A stretch of 64,000 nt of DNA from Skeletonema tropicum. Lineage: Eukaryota; Bacillariophyta; Thalassiosirophyceae; Thalassiosirales; Thalassiosiraceae. The stretch lies in assembly GCA_037178625.1 (NCBI GenBank), contig CM074138.1, forward strand, positions 1,240,001 to 1,304,000, written 5' to 3'. Under the pieces are notes generated by a model. It made no database searches. It was not told the origin of the DNA and saw only the letters and a list, made by a program, of their open reading frames with translations. Shown here piece by piece: positions 13,201 through 24,700 of the stretch (positions are counted from its first letter, which is position 1; each line of letters opens with the position of its first letter). The translations under genes and the position numbers were made by a program.

Positions 13201-13977
13201 GCGCCAGTCATCGGTAGCGTACACTCTCTTGAAACATTTAGCTCTAATGATGGGCCAGGAATCAGAACTCTTGTGTTCTTGCAAGGTTGTTCCAAGCGAT
13301 GCAAGTTCTGCTCTAATCCAGAGACGCAGTGCATTACCGACCCATACAGCTGCCCAGAAATGGCTGTAACTGATGTGGAAGTAGAGGGTGTATTGAAGAG
13401 GTACCATCACTTCTTGCAGCCAAATCACGGTGGAATCACCCTTTCGGGAGGAGAACCCTTGTTGCAACCCGCTTTCGCTGGTTCCATTTTTCAGAAGACC
13501 AAGCAACTGGGACTAACGACTTGCCTTGACACGAGTGGGCATGGAAATGCAGAGGCCTGGGAAATGGTCCTTCCTTACACAGATTACGTCATGCTATGTC
13601 TAAAAGGTATGGACTTAGACCTGGCCTCTTTCATCAGCGGTGTATCTAAAGAGAGTAATATCCGAGCTCGTGATTTTGCCAAGTATATTCGTGATCATTA
13701 CCAAAACACCAAGCTTTCATTGCGTTGGGTCTTAATGAAGGGTTTGACTGACACCGACGAAGAAATCGAAGCTCTTGCTGCTTTTGCAAAAGAGTCGAAG
13801 CCTGTCTTCACTCATGTTGAGCTCCTCCCCTATCACATCTTAGGCAAAGAAAAGTATGATATGATGGGTAAGAAGTATGAGCTCGAGGATATGGAGCCAT
13901 ATGATTATGAAGATGCAGCAAAAGTGAAAAAGAAGCTCCTGCGATTAGGTGTTGAAGCTACTCTTGCTGAGCAGTGA
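10277..13977 (+). CDS. PFL-PFLA: Pyruvate formate-lyase fused to PFL-activating enzyme, plastid-targeted, five exons
   Basis: One continuous gene encodes both pyruvate formate-lyase (pyruvate + CoA to acetyl-CoA + formate) and the radical-SAM enzyme that installs its glycyl radical. Exons are 10277-11250, 11328-11509, 11581-11683, 11765-12916 and 12986-13977. Skipping one T at 11961-11962 gives 3402 nt, 1133 residues. The N-terminus is a signal peptide followed by 'SSAFTT', a plastid address. PFL landmarks are '[11 protein letters not shown]', 'LFSGDPTW', the catalytic Cys486-Cys487 pair, and the radical site 'RVSGYAVRF' with Gly811. After a linker of about 45 residues comes the activase: '[10 protein letters not shown]', the [4Fe-4S] motif C905-x3-C909-x2-C912 and 'SGGEP' (957-961). 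The last exon starts inside PFL, crosses its normal C-terminus and runs through the whole activase with no stop, so the fusion does not depend on a splice prediction. The one-base break lies directly before the Cys-Cys codons. Confidence 0.93.
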
Positions 13978-14095
13978 GCCAATTTTGAAGAACCAATTTT
14001 GCTTTGTACAACAAATTTTGACATGATGTAGGTAAATTGTAGATAATAACTGTCCATTGTATATATTTGTTAATCAGATGGCCCTCACGATCGAC

Positions 14096-15330
14096 TCAAA
14101 ACTTCTCAATCAATATCGTTATCAACTTTTCAGTCTCTGCCGTAAACGCATCCATCCCTTCCTTCAATTTCTCTTGCCCGCATAACATCCGTCTTCCAGT
14201 ATTGCGCAAAGCTCTCCTCTGTCAATCGAAAGTCTGGATCATTGCAAGCCGCAGCATCTGTTGTTGGGTCACAATTTCTTTTCACAACATCTGGTGACAA
14301 TGCGCATAGTGAATTCAATAAAGGTTCTGGGATGGTCATTTCGTCAACACCTTGCGTAAATGTAGAAGATTGCAAGTGAGTAAAAAGATGCATCAACATA
14401 CGATGAGCATATCAGACCGTCGAACTTACCTGCCAACGCCAAAATTTCATCAACATCACTGCCTTCTACAGCGGCCCCTCTGCTTGGTCTCCACGACGCA
14501 GGCATGCAGATCGTATCATAATCAAACTTTCTGAAATACGCATACATTCGTTTGACAGCCAACACTCCCGGATCAGCTTCCGGTGCATATCCCTCCTGAC
14601 CAGTTTGCTTTTTGTGCCAATCAAGAATACGCCCTGGAAATGGACTAATTAAGTAAGCCCCAGCCTGAGCAGCAGCCGCTGCTTGCAAAAAGCTAAACAC
14701 CAAGGTAATATTGCACTGAATGCCCTCCTTCTCCAGCACCTTGGCCGCTTGTATACCCTCCCACGTTCCCGCCAGTTTGATTAATATCCTATCTTTCGAT
14801 ATCCCCGCTTCTTCGTACATGGCAATGATTGATCTTGCACGCTCTACACTCTTCTCGGTATCATAACTCAATCGAATATCGACCTCGGTTGAAACCCTCC
14901 CGGGAACAAGACTAACCAATTCCTTCCCCAAATTAACCGCCAATCGATCAATTGCCAAGTTCAAAGTGTCCTCTGGAACTGCACAACCATCCTCGGCACA
15001 TGTCTTTCGTTTCGCGTAGGTAACTGCCTCTAGGACCATTGCCTCATATCGAGCATCTCCATTGGCACCTGCCTGAGATACGAAGAGTGGGTTCGTGGTG
15101 GCATCGGTAATCAAGCCCGTTTTGGCATATCGAGCTACCGTGTCGATATCACCCGAGTCGATGGAGAGGGTGGTTATGTCGGCGAGTGTTTCGAGTGCGG
15201 ATGTTTGAAGTTGAGTAGTCGAGGAGCACTTGTTGTTGCTGTTGTTGTTGGGAGTAGTAGTTGAAGGGGTGATGAAGGCCATGCTTGGACTGGTGAGAGT
15301 GGCGACGATTGCGATTAGAGAGAATCTCAT
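14096..15330 (-). CDS. TAL: Transaldolase, plastid-targeted, two exons
   Basis: Transaldolase moves a dihydroxyacetone unit between sugar phosphates through a Schiff base with a lysine. Exons are 15330-14430 and 14350-14096 (79-nt intron). The Met at 15330 is preferred over 15369 because it starts a signal peptide ('FSLIAIVATLTSPSMAF') with an M-A-F cleavage-type motif, indicating plastid import. Family signatures are 'GLITDATTNPLFVSQA', the Schiff-base lysine in 'RILIKLAGTWEG' and 'NITLVFSFLQAAAAAQAGAYLISPFPGR' (split here: N-I-T-L-V-F-S, then I-S-P-F-P-G-R). Near 14176-14180 (a run of three C) one base is surplus: the unshifted frame stops at 14130, while the shifted frame continues with 'EKLKEGMDAF', the normal family C-terminus, and stops at 14096. 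Corrected length is 1155 nt, 384 residues. It is convergent with PFL, with about 120 bp between stops. Confidence 0.92.
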
Positions 15331-15658
15331 GATGTTGCCGCTGCTATTTAACTTTGTGTTTGTGGGCAAATATACTTAGGAGAGTTGGTATAAACTACTA
15401 CTACCTTCGACCTACTTATTGTTTGATTCGAATTGAGGCACTAAGTATCGTATGATAAAGGAGCTAGCGTTGCCACTACTTACTTATGTAATAAGTAGCA
15501 CAAAGCACGATGACAACATGGAAGATTTGCAACGCAACTCTGATATATCGCTCGATGACGTTTTGCTTTGATAGCGTTACGTTGGTATGATGTGTCAATA
15601 GGATCGTTTGCTTGAGGGGCTGAGAGTTTGTGGCCATCGATTTGATTTTTCGGAAAAA
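15331..15658. promoter_or_regulatory. Divergent intergenic region, transaldolase / acidic protein
   Basis: This 328-bp spacer lies between two divergent starts and presumably holds both promoters. No recognisable motif stands out. Confidence 0.4.
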
Positions 15659-17207
15659 ATGGAAAACCTGCCGCTACAATACTTTCATCGTAGCTTGCTT
15701 GGCTCACTATTGATCACAACCATAACCAATCAACCTGAAAGAAGGATGTCGACCTGCAAGAACTCTTTCAGCAGCTGCTGTGCATCAGCCACGTGTGGTG
15801 ATGCTAATAACAACACCGTGTACTGTGCATCAACATCGTCGTCGTCATCATCCAGCGAGACACTCAAACTTGCAGCGAGAGCATCACTTGCATCTTTCCT
15901 ATCCACCCGTCTCTCTTCCAATGGTGATATTGCACAGGATGTGTACAGAGCGATGAGGGATGAAGCTCATTTACTGTTAGAAAGGCAAATGCTGTCGGAT
16001 GCATTAGATTCAGATCCGTTTGAACTGATGAGAGTTTCATCTTCTGGTGGTGATGAAAATGAGGAGGGAGAAGAAGTAGAAGTAGATGACAGTGTCTTGT
16101 TGGACAAGAAGAAGAATAGAGAAATGATTGAACGGTTCAAGGTGAGTTATCATTCGTGATGTACTTTATGTTCAGATGCTTTCTTCTCTCGCCTCTCACG
16201 CGCAAATCAACTACTGATACAAATTACAGAATTTGATGAGTGTCATATCATGTGAACGCACTACCACATTAGAAGGATACAGTTCAATTCGTGCTGTTAT
16301 AGAGCTGAAAAACGATGGAATGATGAGAGGAGTAAATGATAATGTTCGCCTTCATTTCACATTTGTAAGAGAGCCGCAACAGAATGAAACTGACGACACT
16401 ACAAACAACGGATATGATGCAAAGAGAGATGACGAAGAAAAAAATCATGATGCTGACGTGGAGGAAAGCAGCTACTCTGAAGATGCTGGAAAACGAAAAA
16501 GAAGAACGAATAATCCATGCAGTGAAACGTGTAATAAACGAACATGCACGCAACAACAGGATGAGACAGATGTTGACACAATGATGAGCAATGATTCGGA
16601 CAACAATAACGAAAGATTTACACCAAAAACAATTGTCACATACAAGATTGACATGTCTGTCGATTATGGTCAAATGGAAACCTTGTTAGGTGTAGATATC
16701 TATGCTTTGGGTGAACACCCATCTATAGAGGAGGCTGTACCAATGATGCACGAGGAAGATGGAGAAGATGATGATGATGAAGAAGATGTGGATCAAATGT
16801 CTGCTGATGATGAAGGTGATGACTCTCATGCTGATTGTGGTGGTGCAGAAGAAGAGAAAGAGGTTCCAAACTCAAGAACCGATGACAATAATGACTTTGA
16901 AGAAATAGAGATGACAGATACAGATGACAGTCAGAGTGCACAAGGAGACGCTGGTAAAGGAGATAGGTTTGGTGTGTTTGTAGACCCTCAGTGCATTGTA
17001 GGTTTCTTGGACCGTGTGAATATGAACATGAATGAGCAATCGGTGATATATTTCCTGCTAACTTTCCCGTTCTATGAACATGAGTGGGACATGAGTGGAT
17101 TTGTGCTTTCGTCCATGTTTGATGATGATGATGATGATGTGAATGATGATGATGTGAATGATGAAGACGGTTCCACAGAAGGAGTATGCTACATAGCTGA
17201 TGATTAG
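15659..17207 (+). CDS. Acidic protein of unknown function, two exons
   Basis: I do not recognise the family. Exons are 15659-16141 and 16230-17207, joined at TTCAAG|GTGAGT ... TTACAG|AATTTG, for 1461 nt and 486 residues. A downstream Met at 15745 is an alternative start. The N-terminal third is Ser/Cys-rich, then helix-forming ('DVYRAMRDEAHLLLERQML'). After the intron come two folded-looking stretches, 'TTTLEGYSSIRAVIELKND' and 'VRLHFTFVREPQ', separated by long Asp/Glu-rich runs (about residues 340-420 and the C-terminus with Asp repeats). A well-ordered segment, 'DRFGVFVDPQCIVGFLDRV', precedes the tail. The acidic runs suggest a nuclear or histone/basic-partner binding role, which is inference only. 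Confidence 0.75.
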
Positions 17208-17363
17208 CAACAAAAAAGGTAGTATCGTAACAATCAAAGCTAAACTAAAATCAAAAATACAAGCCATGTCATTCAGACTTTCCTTGCCATGCCTTGCTGA
17301 ATGAATCTCCGGCCCGAATCGACGCTAATGAGCATGAACAGTAAGGGCAAAAAATAATGAATA

Positions 17364-17436
17364 TGGAGAATGGGAGAATCGAACTCCCGACCTCGTGCAT
17401 GCTAAGCACGCGCTCTACCAACTGAGCTAATCCCCC
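17364..17436 (-). tRNA. tRNA-Ala (anticodon AGC)
   Basis: The reverse strand folds as a full cloverleaf. It has a 7-bp acceptor stem (GGGGGAT with ATTCTCC, two G-U pairs), the A box TAGCTCAGTTGG, an anticodon stem-loop with AGC at 17403-17401, and a T arm with the B box AGTTCGATTCT. The discriminator base at 17364 is A. There is no intron and no encoded CCA, as expected for a nuclear gene. Confidence 0.95.
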
Positions 17437-17804
17437 AGGGTTAGAGAAAGAATCAGAGTAAAGCTAACAATATATGCAAATCCGCTCTAGAGCAGGCGCT
17501 TGTGTCCCAGTATAGTATGTAGGTCGTACAACCACGGGAACCGTGGTACAACACTTCGACTTCGATGAGTAAATATTTTTTTAGTTGTTGCTAGGGAATA
17601 AGGTTGTTGCTTCTCCCTCTCTCTTGAGGCACTCTAGACACTAGTGCCAGTAGATAGAAAAAGGTGAACTTAAATCAGGAGGAGCTCGGGTGACACTCCT
17701 ATTCTACTAAACAGCTATCAGCTATTGTATGCATGCACCCCTGCCAGCTAAAAGAAGCCTCCCTTCCTGCTTGATTGACATTGGTCATAATAAATCATTT
17801 CCTC
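17437..17804. other. Intergenic region, tRNA to sulfotransferase-like gene
   Basis: No gene is seen here. A small perfect hairpin (accacgg / ccgtggt, 3-nt loop) lies at about 17531-17547. The promoter of the downstream gene is expected in the right half, but no motif is clear. Confidence 0.4.
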
Positions 17805-19519
17805 ATGATGGATCCTCCTGCCGATCAATACGAGGATCCGAAGAGAAGGAGCTTGCCTTCTTCAGACATATCAATCAGAAGGAGAAGTAAAGCAAATGGT
17901 CCATACTACAAGTACAAGCGCGTTGATTTGATAGTTTTGCTAACAGTGCTCAGTTTATTTTGGGTAGTGACCACTGTGTATTTGCTGATATTCTCTCCAA
18001 AAAATGACCAGCAAAGTGGTATTATTATATTTAACAATAGGAGTACCAAAGATGTGAGTGAAAGTGAATCTATCAAAGGTGAGTCATTTTAGTGATCCGA
18101 AAAGTGCTCTCTTTGTTTTCTGTGCTTTGATCTGATTTGCTCTATATCTGAATGATGCCAGTAACTAATCTTACTGCTGTGGAGCCGCCCAATGACGAGA
18201 TGGGTTTGGTAATCCATAATGCAGCTGTTGTCGAGTTACAAAACCAGGAGAAATTGCGTACAACTGGCTTCGCACCCGGTCAATTTTGCTCTTTTTGTCA
18301 GTGGAATAAAGAATCAATGTGTGCAGGGCGTCTCGGATTTGTTATGAATAAATACCAAATGAATGAAACAGCAGCAAAAGCAAGTCTGAGAGATAGATGT
18401 ACTACTCCAATAATCCCGCATAATGTGTATGCAGAGGATGATGAGCCTAGCATTATTCTTCAAGTTGGCCCGCACAAGACGGGAACAACAGCACTGCAAT
18501 CATTCATCTACAATATGGCCAAGGAAAGAAATACCGTCTTGCTTGAAGACAATCTACGAATACCTCTGGAACATGAGCTGCCTGGGGCGTTTGGTAAGGA
18601 GGGTGTGGGTCTCAATCTACCTCACTGCTCCATAAATAGACACAAGCGTGATGGAGGTCAGATGAGTGAAGCCATGTGTGGTTTGATGCGTGAAATCTTT
18701 CCTCAATTTGTGGTTGATGCCTACAATAAATCTCAAAACATTCTCTTGGTAGCTGAGGATTTTGACAGGCCAGAAATCAATTTCAATCGACTTCATTTCT
18801 TTTTGCAACCGTACAAGAAGATTAAAGTGATATCAACGTACCGAAGAATGCATGATTGGTTACCGTCGTGGTACAATCAGATTGTAGATCATTACAAAGT
18901 AGAATATGCCAACGGAAATGGAACATATCCCAGTATGTTGGACTGGCTTGAAGAAAAGTACAACAGATTCTTACTTTCACATGGAGTAACCTTGGCAGAA
19001 AGATTCAAGAGTTATGAGTTTATCGAGTCAGTACATTTGATCAACATGCATGACATGGGAGATAGTTTGGTAGAAACTTTCTTCTGTGACATACTGCAAG
19101 CCAAAGCAACATGCAATGCAATCAAGGATGGAGCGAGACCATCCAAATCGAACATCGGAACTGATCACGAATTCCAACGTCTTGCAATTGCAGCAAAGCG
19201 GGCTGGGATTATACCGACGTCATCGTTGGACAAAAAGATAAAGATTCGTTGGGTATCGAAGTTTTTGATGGATCAAGTTGAACAGACCAATACTAGACTA
19301 CCAAGGCTTTGTCCCTCGAGCGAAATGATGCAAATGATATTTGCTCAAGAATTGGAACACGAGAGGAAGTACTTTCCGAAGTGGTTCGAGTCTCAGGGTG
19401 GAGAGGTTGCGCTTCGGAAGTCGTTCGAGAAAGCTGTACAAAAGAAATTTTGTGTTTTTGACGTAGAGAAAATCTTTGATGCTGGCATCATGGATGATAT
19501 ATTTAAACAAGTAAAATAA
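17805..19519 (+). CDS. Type II membrane sulfotransferase-like protein, two exons
   Basis: This is a predicted Golgi-type enzyme that would transfer sulfate from PAPS to a glycan or protein. Exons are 17805-18078 and 18162-19519 (GTGAGT ... CCAG), for 1632 nt and 543 residues. The tandem ATGs at 17805 and 17808 are the first in frame. A single transmembrane helix at residues 41-63 after a short basic tail gives type II topology. The 5'-phosphosulfate-binding loop is 'GPHKTGTTALQ' (about 194-204), and 'VISTYRRMHDWLPSWYNQ' is a plausible 3'-phosphate-binding region. A Cys-rich segment ('CSFCQWNKESMC') precedes the catalytic domain. No frame break is seen. The acceptor substrate cannot be read from sequence. 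Confidence 0.8.
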
Positions 19520-19996
19520 TCGTAGTATTTTAGCACGAAATTATTATGTATTCATAGCAATAGCAGAGAATATCATCTCTCTCTCTCTCTATCTCTCTGA
19601 GAGACTAAGAGATAGAGAGATAGATTAGCTAGAGGTAAGAAATGAATTGAAATACCCCCGGGTGATTACCTACATACCAAAAGGTATGGGAAAAGTGGGA
19701 ACCTCATCGATCTTCGTGTGAACATTATTTATTTACCCTGTGTCTCCTCACCTCTACCCCCATCTCGTGCGCATCGCCATGAGAATTCTGACACCCTCGC
19801 CAATTGGTGTCAAGAAACTTCCGCCTGCATGCCATCACAAAGCCAGAACGGTGCACTTCTTATCGTTGCGTTGGATCCAAAACAAAGATACTTTTGTCGT
19901 CATTCCACTCATAAAATCCAAATTGGAAGAACAACACAATCATTGGCATCTCGTCAACGTTTCACTCTATCACCTCTCTACAACACACAAGCAACC
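19520..19996. other. Intergenic region with CT/GA inverted repeat
   Basis: A run of CTCTCTCT followed by its GAGAGATAGAGA complement (about 19575-19625) can fold into a hairpin just 3' of the sulfotransferase-like gene. The rest has no recognisable content apart from the presumed promoter of the small gene that follows. Confidence 0.45.
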
Positions 19997-20337
19997 ATGG
20001 GCAGGAAGCAACAAAAGGAAGAAGAAATCACCCTCTCAAAGTAAGAAGTCTAAGTCTATGCATCGAAATGTGTCTGAGCTGAGCTTGGAGAGAACTCTTA
20101 AAGAGATTGTTGCGGCGGTGATTGGATACAACTTGATCTATTCTCTTTCAACAACTTCATCTAATCCCACCTCTGTCTCTCTCTTTCAAACAAAACAGGA
20201 AGGATCAAAAGAAAGTCGACAAACTTACTGCACAAATCCCTTATCATGAAGGTCGCGGAAACAAGGAGGAAGTCGAGAAGATAAAAGCACAAGTTGAAGC
20301 CATCTGGGTGAAGACACGTGAGGCTGCTTATGCATAA
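19997..20337 (+). CDS. Small 60-residue basic/helical protein, two exons
   Basis: Exon 1 is 19997-20040 and exon 2 is 20199-20337, joined at TCAAA|GTAAGA ... AAACAG|GAAGGA. The total is 183 nt, 60 residues plus a stop, so neither exon stands out alone. The protein starts MGRKQQKEEEITLSK and continues with a Lys-rich helix, a short ordered element 'AQIPYHEGRGNKEEVEKIK', then 'QVEAIWVKTREAAYA' at the C-terminus. The clean phase, canonical splice sites and amphipathic composition support a real gene. Its function is unknown to me. Confidence 0.72.
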
Positions 20338-21799
20338 GAGTCTGCTTCTCTTCCATTATCTCCGGCGGGGCATGTGCTTGAATTAGTTTTAGTTCTGCGT
20401 CGTCGTGATAGTAGGCATGGTTTTCATCTTCTTCATTGAACGATCTCGCGGCGTCGAGTGACGGCGCCGCACAGTAGCGATGTAAATTTAAATCTTTATT
20501 GTCATGCAATGGCACTTTCCGTCTTTTCATCTTTATCAACCTAAGTTACGGCAGAACCAACCTGTGCATGCATTAACATAGCCGCGCTCTTCCGTTACAC
20601 TTCCTTCTTTGTTTCTTTCCTACCCGCCATCACCCGGTGATGGTTGTTTTCTGTATCTTTTGCATCAGCTTCTTTCTAACAATGTTTGATATCTTCAAGC
20701 TCTGTGTATGGAAGCAGTGAGCTTCGACATTCACAGTTAGCAACAGTCGTCAGTCAGGGGTGGTAGAGTCAAGATGGGTGCATTGAGCTCTCAGTGCATC
20801 GTGGATAAAGCACAAAACATGATACGGAATTGTCATGTCATGTGGAGATCTTTCGCAACAAACGTTGCATTTCAAATCTTTTGTTTTGAGCACGAACTTC
20901 ATTCACCTTCATCCAATTCTTTCCATTATTCTCGTTCTAGGTTTACGAGCACAGAGGAGGGGGGGGGGGGTGTTGACTGTCATCTTGGGAGGTATTCGAA
21001 ACAACGAGCAAAGAGTAGGGAAGCAGAGGCAGCTCTCTACTCTTGTATCAATACGATGACCAACCAAAACGTATATGTATGCTGTAATTAAGAGGCCGCA
21101 GGAACTAGAAGTTGAATACATAAAAGATGACCGCGAATGCTGCAGAAAGAACTTAAGCTGAGATCCTGCGTAACGTCTGTGAAATACCTTGTGGCTCAAC
21201 TTGGAAAACAGAGAATGGCAAGATATCAATCTTTCACATTATTGCAATCACATCGCTAGGTAAAATGCAAACAATGTATTTGAGTTGGTTGTAGCATGGC
21301 AGCGGAAAAATCTGCGAAATGATGAAAAGGTTCAGAGTGCATAAAAGTAGTGATGTAATGAAACAATGGAGAGTATATCTGCAAACATTTGTGAATCATC
21401 TGGTTGTACTCGTTAGTTCAGATGCATTGGGGACAACATAATATAAGAGGTATTGATGGTGTGGAGGTGAAAAGAAGGTTATGCATCAGAAACGAACCGA
21501 ACTGCGGAATAAGATCTAGTGTGATTGTGTGGGGGATATAATTTGTAACAATTGAGAATATGTCCTCAAGCTATTGAGACAATCCCTATGTATCATTTAA
21601 AATAAGAAGAGGTCGATGGCAGCGGATGATTACTATAGTGACACAATAGAAAAGATATGGCTCAATATGAAAATGAGGTGCTGCAGCCAGCTAAAACGGA
21701 CCGCTAAACGAACCCCTCGAATAAGATCAGCGAAGAGATAATACAAACGCTTCTGCTCACGCTATTCATACGAAATCAACTATACAAACACGACGGGAG
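20338..21799. other. Region without a recognisable gene
   Basis: Short open frames occur on both strands but show no domain and overlap each other. A run of 12 G lies at 20959-20970. This is the left border of the satellite array. Confidence 0.45.
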
Positions 21800-24700
21800 T
21801 TGTGGGCGGTGATACCATACAGGCTCGTCAACGCTGCTCAGTAGAATTGCTTGCGTCGAAGCGATGCTACAGATCTCGCAGCTGATCTGAGAGGTCCAGT
21901 GTGGGCTGGCCAGCAGCACCACATCCTACCAAATCGTACCTATCGTCGTCATCACGGGCATAAGAAACTGCAAGTGGCCCATTATATTTAGCGGTGATAC
22001 AATACAATCTCGCTAATGCTGCTCAGTAGAAGTACTTAAGTAGAAGCGATGCTACGGTCTCGCAGCTGATCTGAGAGGTCCAGTGTGGGCTGGCCTGCAG
22101 CACCACATCCTACCAAATCGTACCTATCGTCGTCATTACGGGCATAAGCCGCTTCTAGTGGCCCATTATAGTCGGCGGTGATACCATACAAGCACATTAG
22201 CACTGCTCAGACGTTTGGCGTCCGTAGAAGCGATGCTACAGTCTCGCAGCTGATCTGAGAGGTCCAGTGTGGGCTGGCCTGCAGCACCACATCCTACCAA
22301 ATCGTACCTATCGTCGTCATTACGGGCATAAGCCGCTTCTAGTGGCCCATTATAGTCGGCGGTGATACCATACAAGCACATTAGCACTGCTCAGACGTTT
22401 GGCGTCCGTAGAAGCGATGCTACAGTCTCGCAGCTGATCTGAGAGGTCCAGTGTGGGCTGGTCAGCAGCACCACATCCTACCAAATCGTACCTATCGTCG
22501 TCATTACGGGCATAAGCTGCTTCTAATGACCCATTATAGTCGGCGGTGATACCATACAAGCACATTAGCACTGCTCAGACGTTTGGCGTCCGTAGAAGCG
22601 ATGCTACAGTCTCGCAGCTGATCTGAGAGGTCCAGTGTGGGCTGGCCAGCAGCACCACATCCTACCAAATCGTACCTATCGTCGTCATTGCGGGCATAAG
22701 CTGCTTCTAATGACCCATTATAGTCGGCGGTGATACCATACAAGCACATTAGCACTGCTCAGACGTTTGGCGTCCGTAGAAGCGATGCTACAGTCTCGCA
22801 GCTGATCTGAGAGGTCCAGTGTGGGCTGGCCTGCAACACCACATCCTACCAAATTGTACCTATCGTCGTCATTACGGGCATAAGCCGCTTCTAGTTGCCC
22901 ATTATATTTAGCGGTGATACCATACAAGCACATTAGCACTGCTCAGACGTTTGGCGTCCGTAGAAGCGATGCTACAGTCTCGCAGCTGATCTGAGAGGTC
23001 CAGTGTGGGCTGGCCAGCAGCACCACATCCTACCAAATCGTACCTATCGACGTCATTGCGGGCATAAGCCGCTTCTAATGACCCATTATAGTCGGCGGTG
23101 ATAATAATATAACAGAAATTGGTGATACCATACAAGCACATTAGCACTGCTCAGACGTTTGGCGTCCGTAGAAGCGATGCTACAGTCTCGCAGCTGATCT
23201 GAGAGGTCCAGTGTGGGCTGGCCTGCAACACCACATCCTACCAAATCGTACCTATCGTCGTCATTACGGGCATAAGCCGCTTGTATTGGAACATTTTTTT
23301 AGCGGTGATACCATACAAGCACATTAGCACTGCTCAGACGTTTGGCGTCCGTAGAAGCGATGCTACAGTCTCGCAGCTGATCTGAGAGGTCCAGTGTGGG
23401 CTGGCCAGCAGCACCACATCCTACCAAATCGTACCTATCGTCGTCATTACGGGCATGAGGCGTTTCTATTTGCCAACATACTAGAAAAAAAAACATACAA
23501 GCTCGCTAATGCAGCTCAGTAGGATTACGTACGTAGAAGCGATGCTACAGTCTCGCAGCTGATCTGAGAGGTCCAGTGTGGGCTGGCCTGCAGCACCACA
23601 TCCTACCAAATCGTACCTATCGTCGTCATTACGGGCATTAGCCGCTTCTAGTTGCCAACATACTAGAAAAAGAAAACATACAAGCTCGCTAATGCTGCTC
23701 AGTAGGATTACGTACGTAGCAGCGATGCTACAGTCTCGCAGCTGATCTGAGAGGTCCAGTGTGGGCTGGCCTGCAGCACCACATCCTACCAAATCGTACC
23801 TATCGTCGTCATTACGGACATAAGCCGCTTCTAGTTGCCAACATACTTGAACGTGAAACCATACAAGCTCGCTAATGCTGCTCAGTAGGATTACGTACGT
23901 AGAAGCGATGCTACAGTCTCGCAGCTGATCTGAGAGGTCCAGTGTGGGCTGGCCAGCAGCACCACATCCTACCAAATCGTACCTATCGTCGTCATTACGG
24001 GCATAAGCCGCTTGTATTGGAACATTTTTTTAGCGGTGATACCATACAAGCACATTAGCACTGCTCAGACGTTTGGCGTCCGTAGAAGCGATGCTACAGT
24101 CTCGCAGCTGATCTGAGAGGTCCAGTGTGGGCTGGCCAGCAGCACCACATCCTACCAAATCGTACCTATCGTCGTCATTACGGGCATGAGGCGTTTCTAT
24201 TTGCCAACATACTAGAAAAAAAAACATACAAGCTCGCTAATGCAGCTCAGTAGGATTACGTACGTAGAAGCGATGCTACAGTCTCGCAGCTGATCTGAGA
24301 GGTCCAGTGTGGGCTGGCCTGCAGCACCACATCCTACCAAATCGTACCTATCGTCGTCATTACGGGCATTAGCCGCTTCTAGTTGCCAACATACTAGAAA
24401 AAAAAAACATACAAGCTCGCTAATGCTGCTCAGTAGGATTACGTACGTAGCAGCGATGCTACAGTCTCGCAGCTGATCTGAGAGGTCCAGTGTGGGCTGG
24501 CCTGCAGCACCACATCCTACCAAATCGTACCTATCGTCGTCATTACGGACATAAGCCGCTTCTAGTTGCCAACATACTTGAACGTGAAACCATACAAGTT
24601 CGCTAATGCTGCTCAGTAGGATTACGTACGTAGAAGCGATGCTACAGTCTCGCAGCTGATCTGAGAGGTCCAGTGTGGGCTGGCCAGCAGCACCACATCC

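Noticed and set aside
16284..16673. Minus-strand open frames rich in hydrophobic residues opposite the acidic gene
   Set aside because: They are shadows of the Asp/Glu-rich codons on the plus strand.
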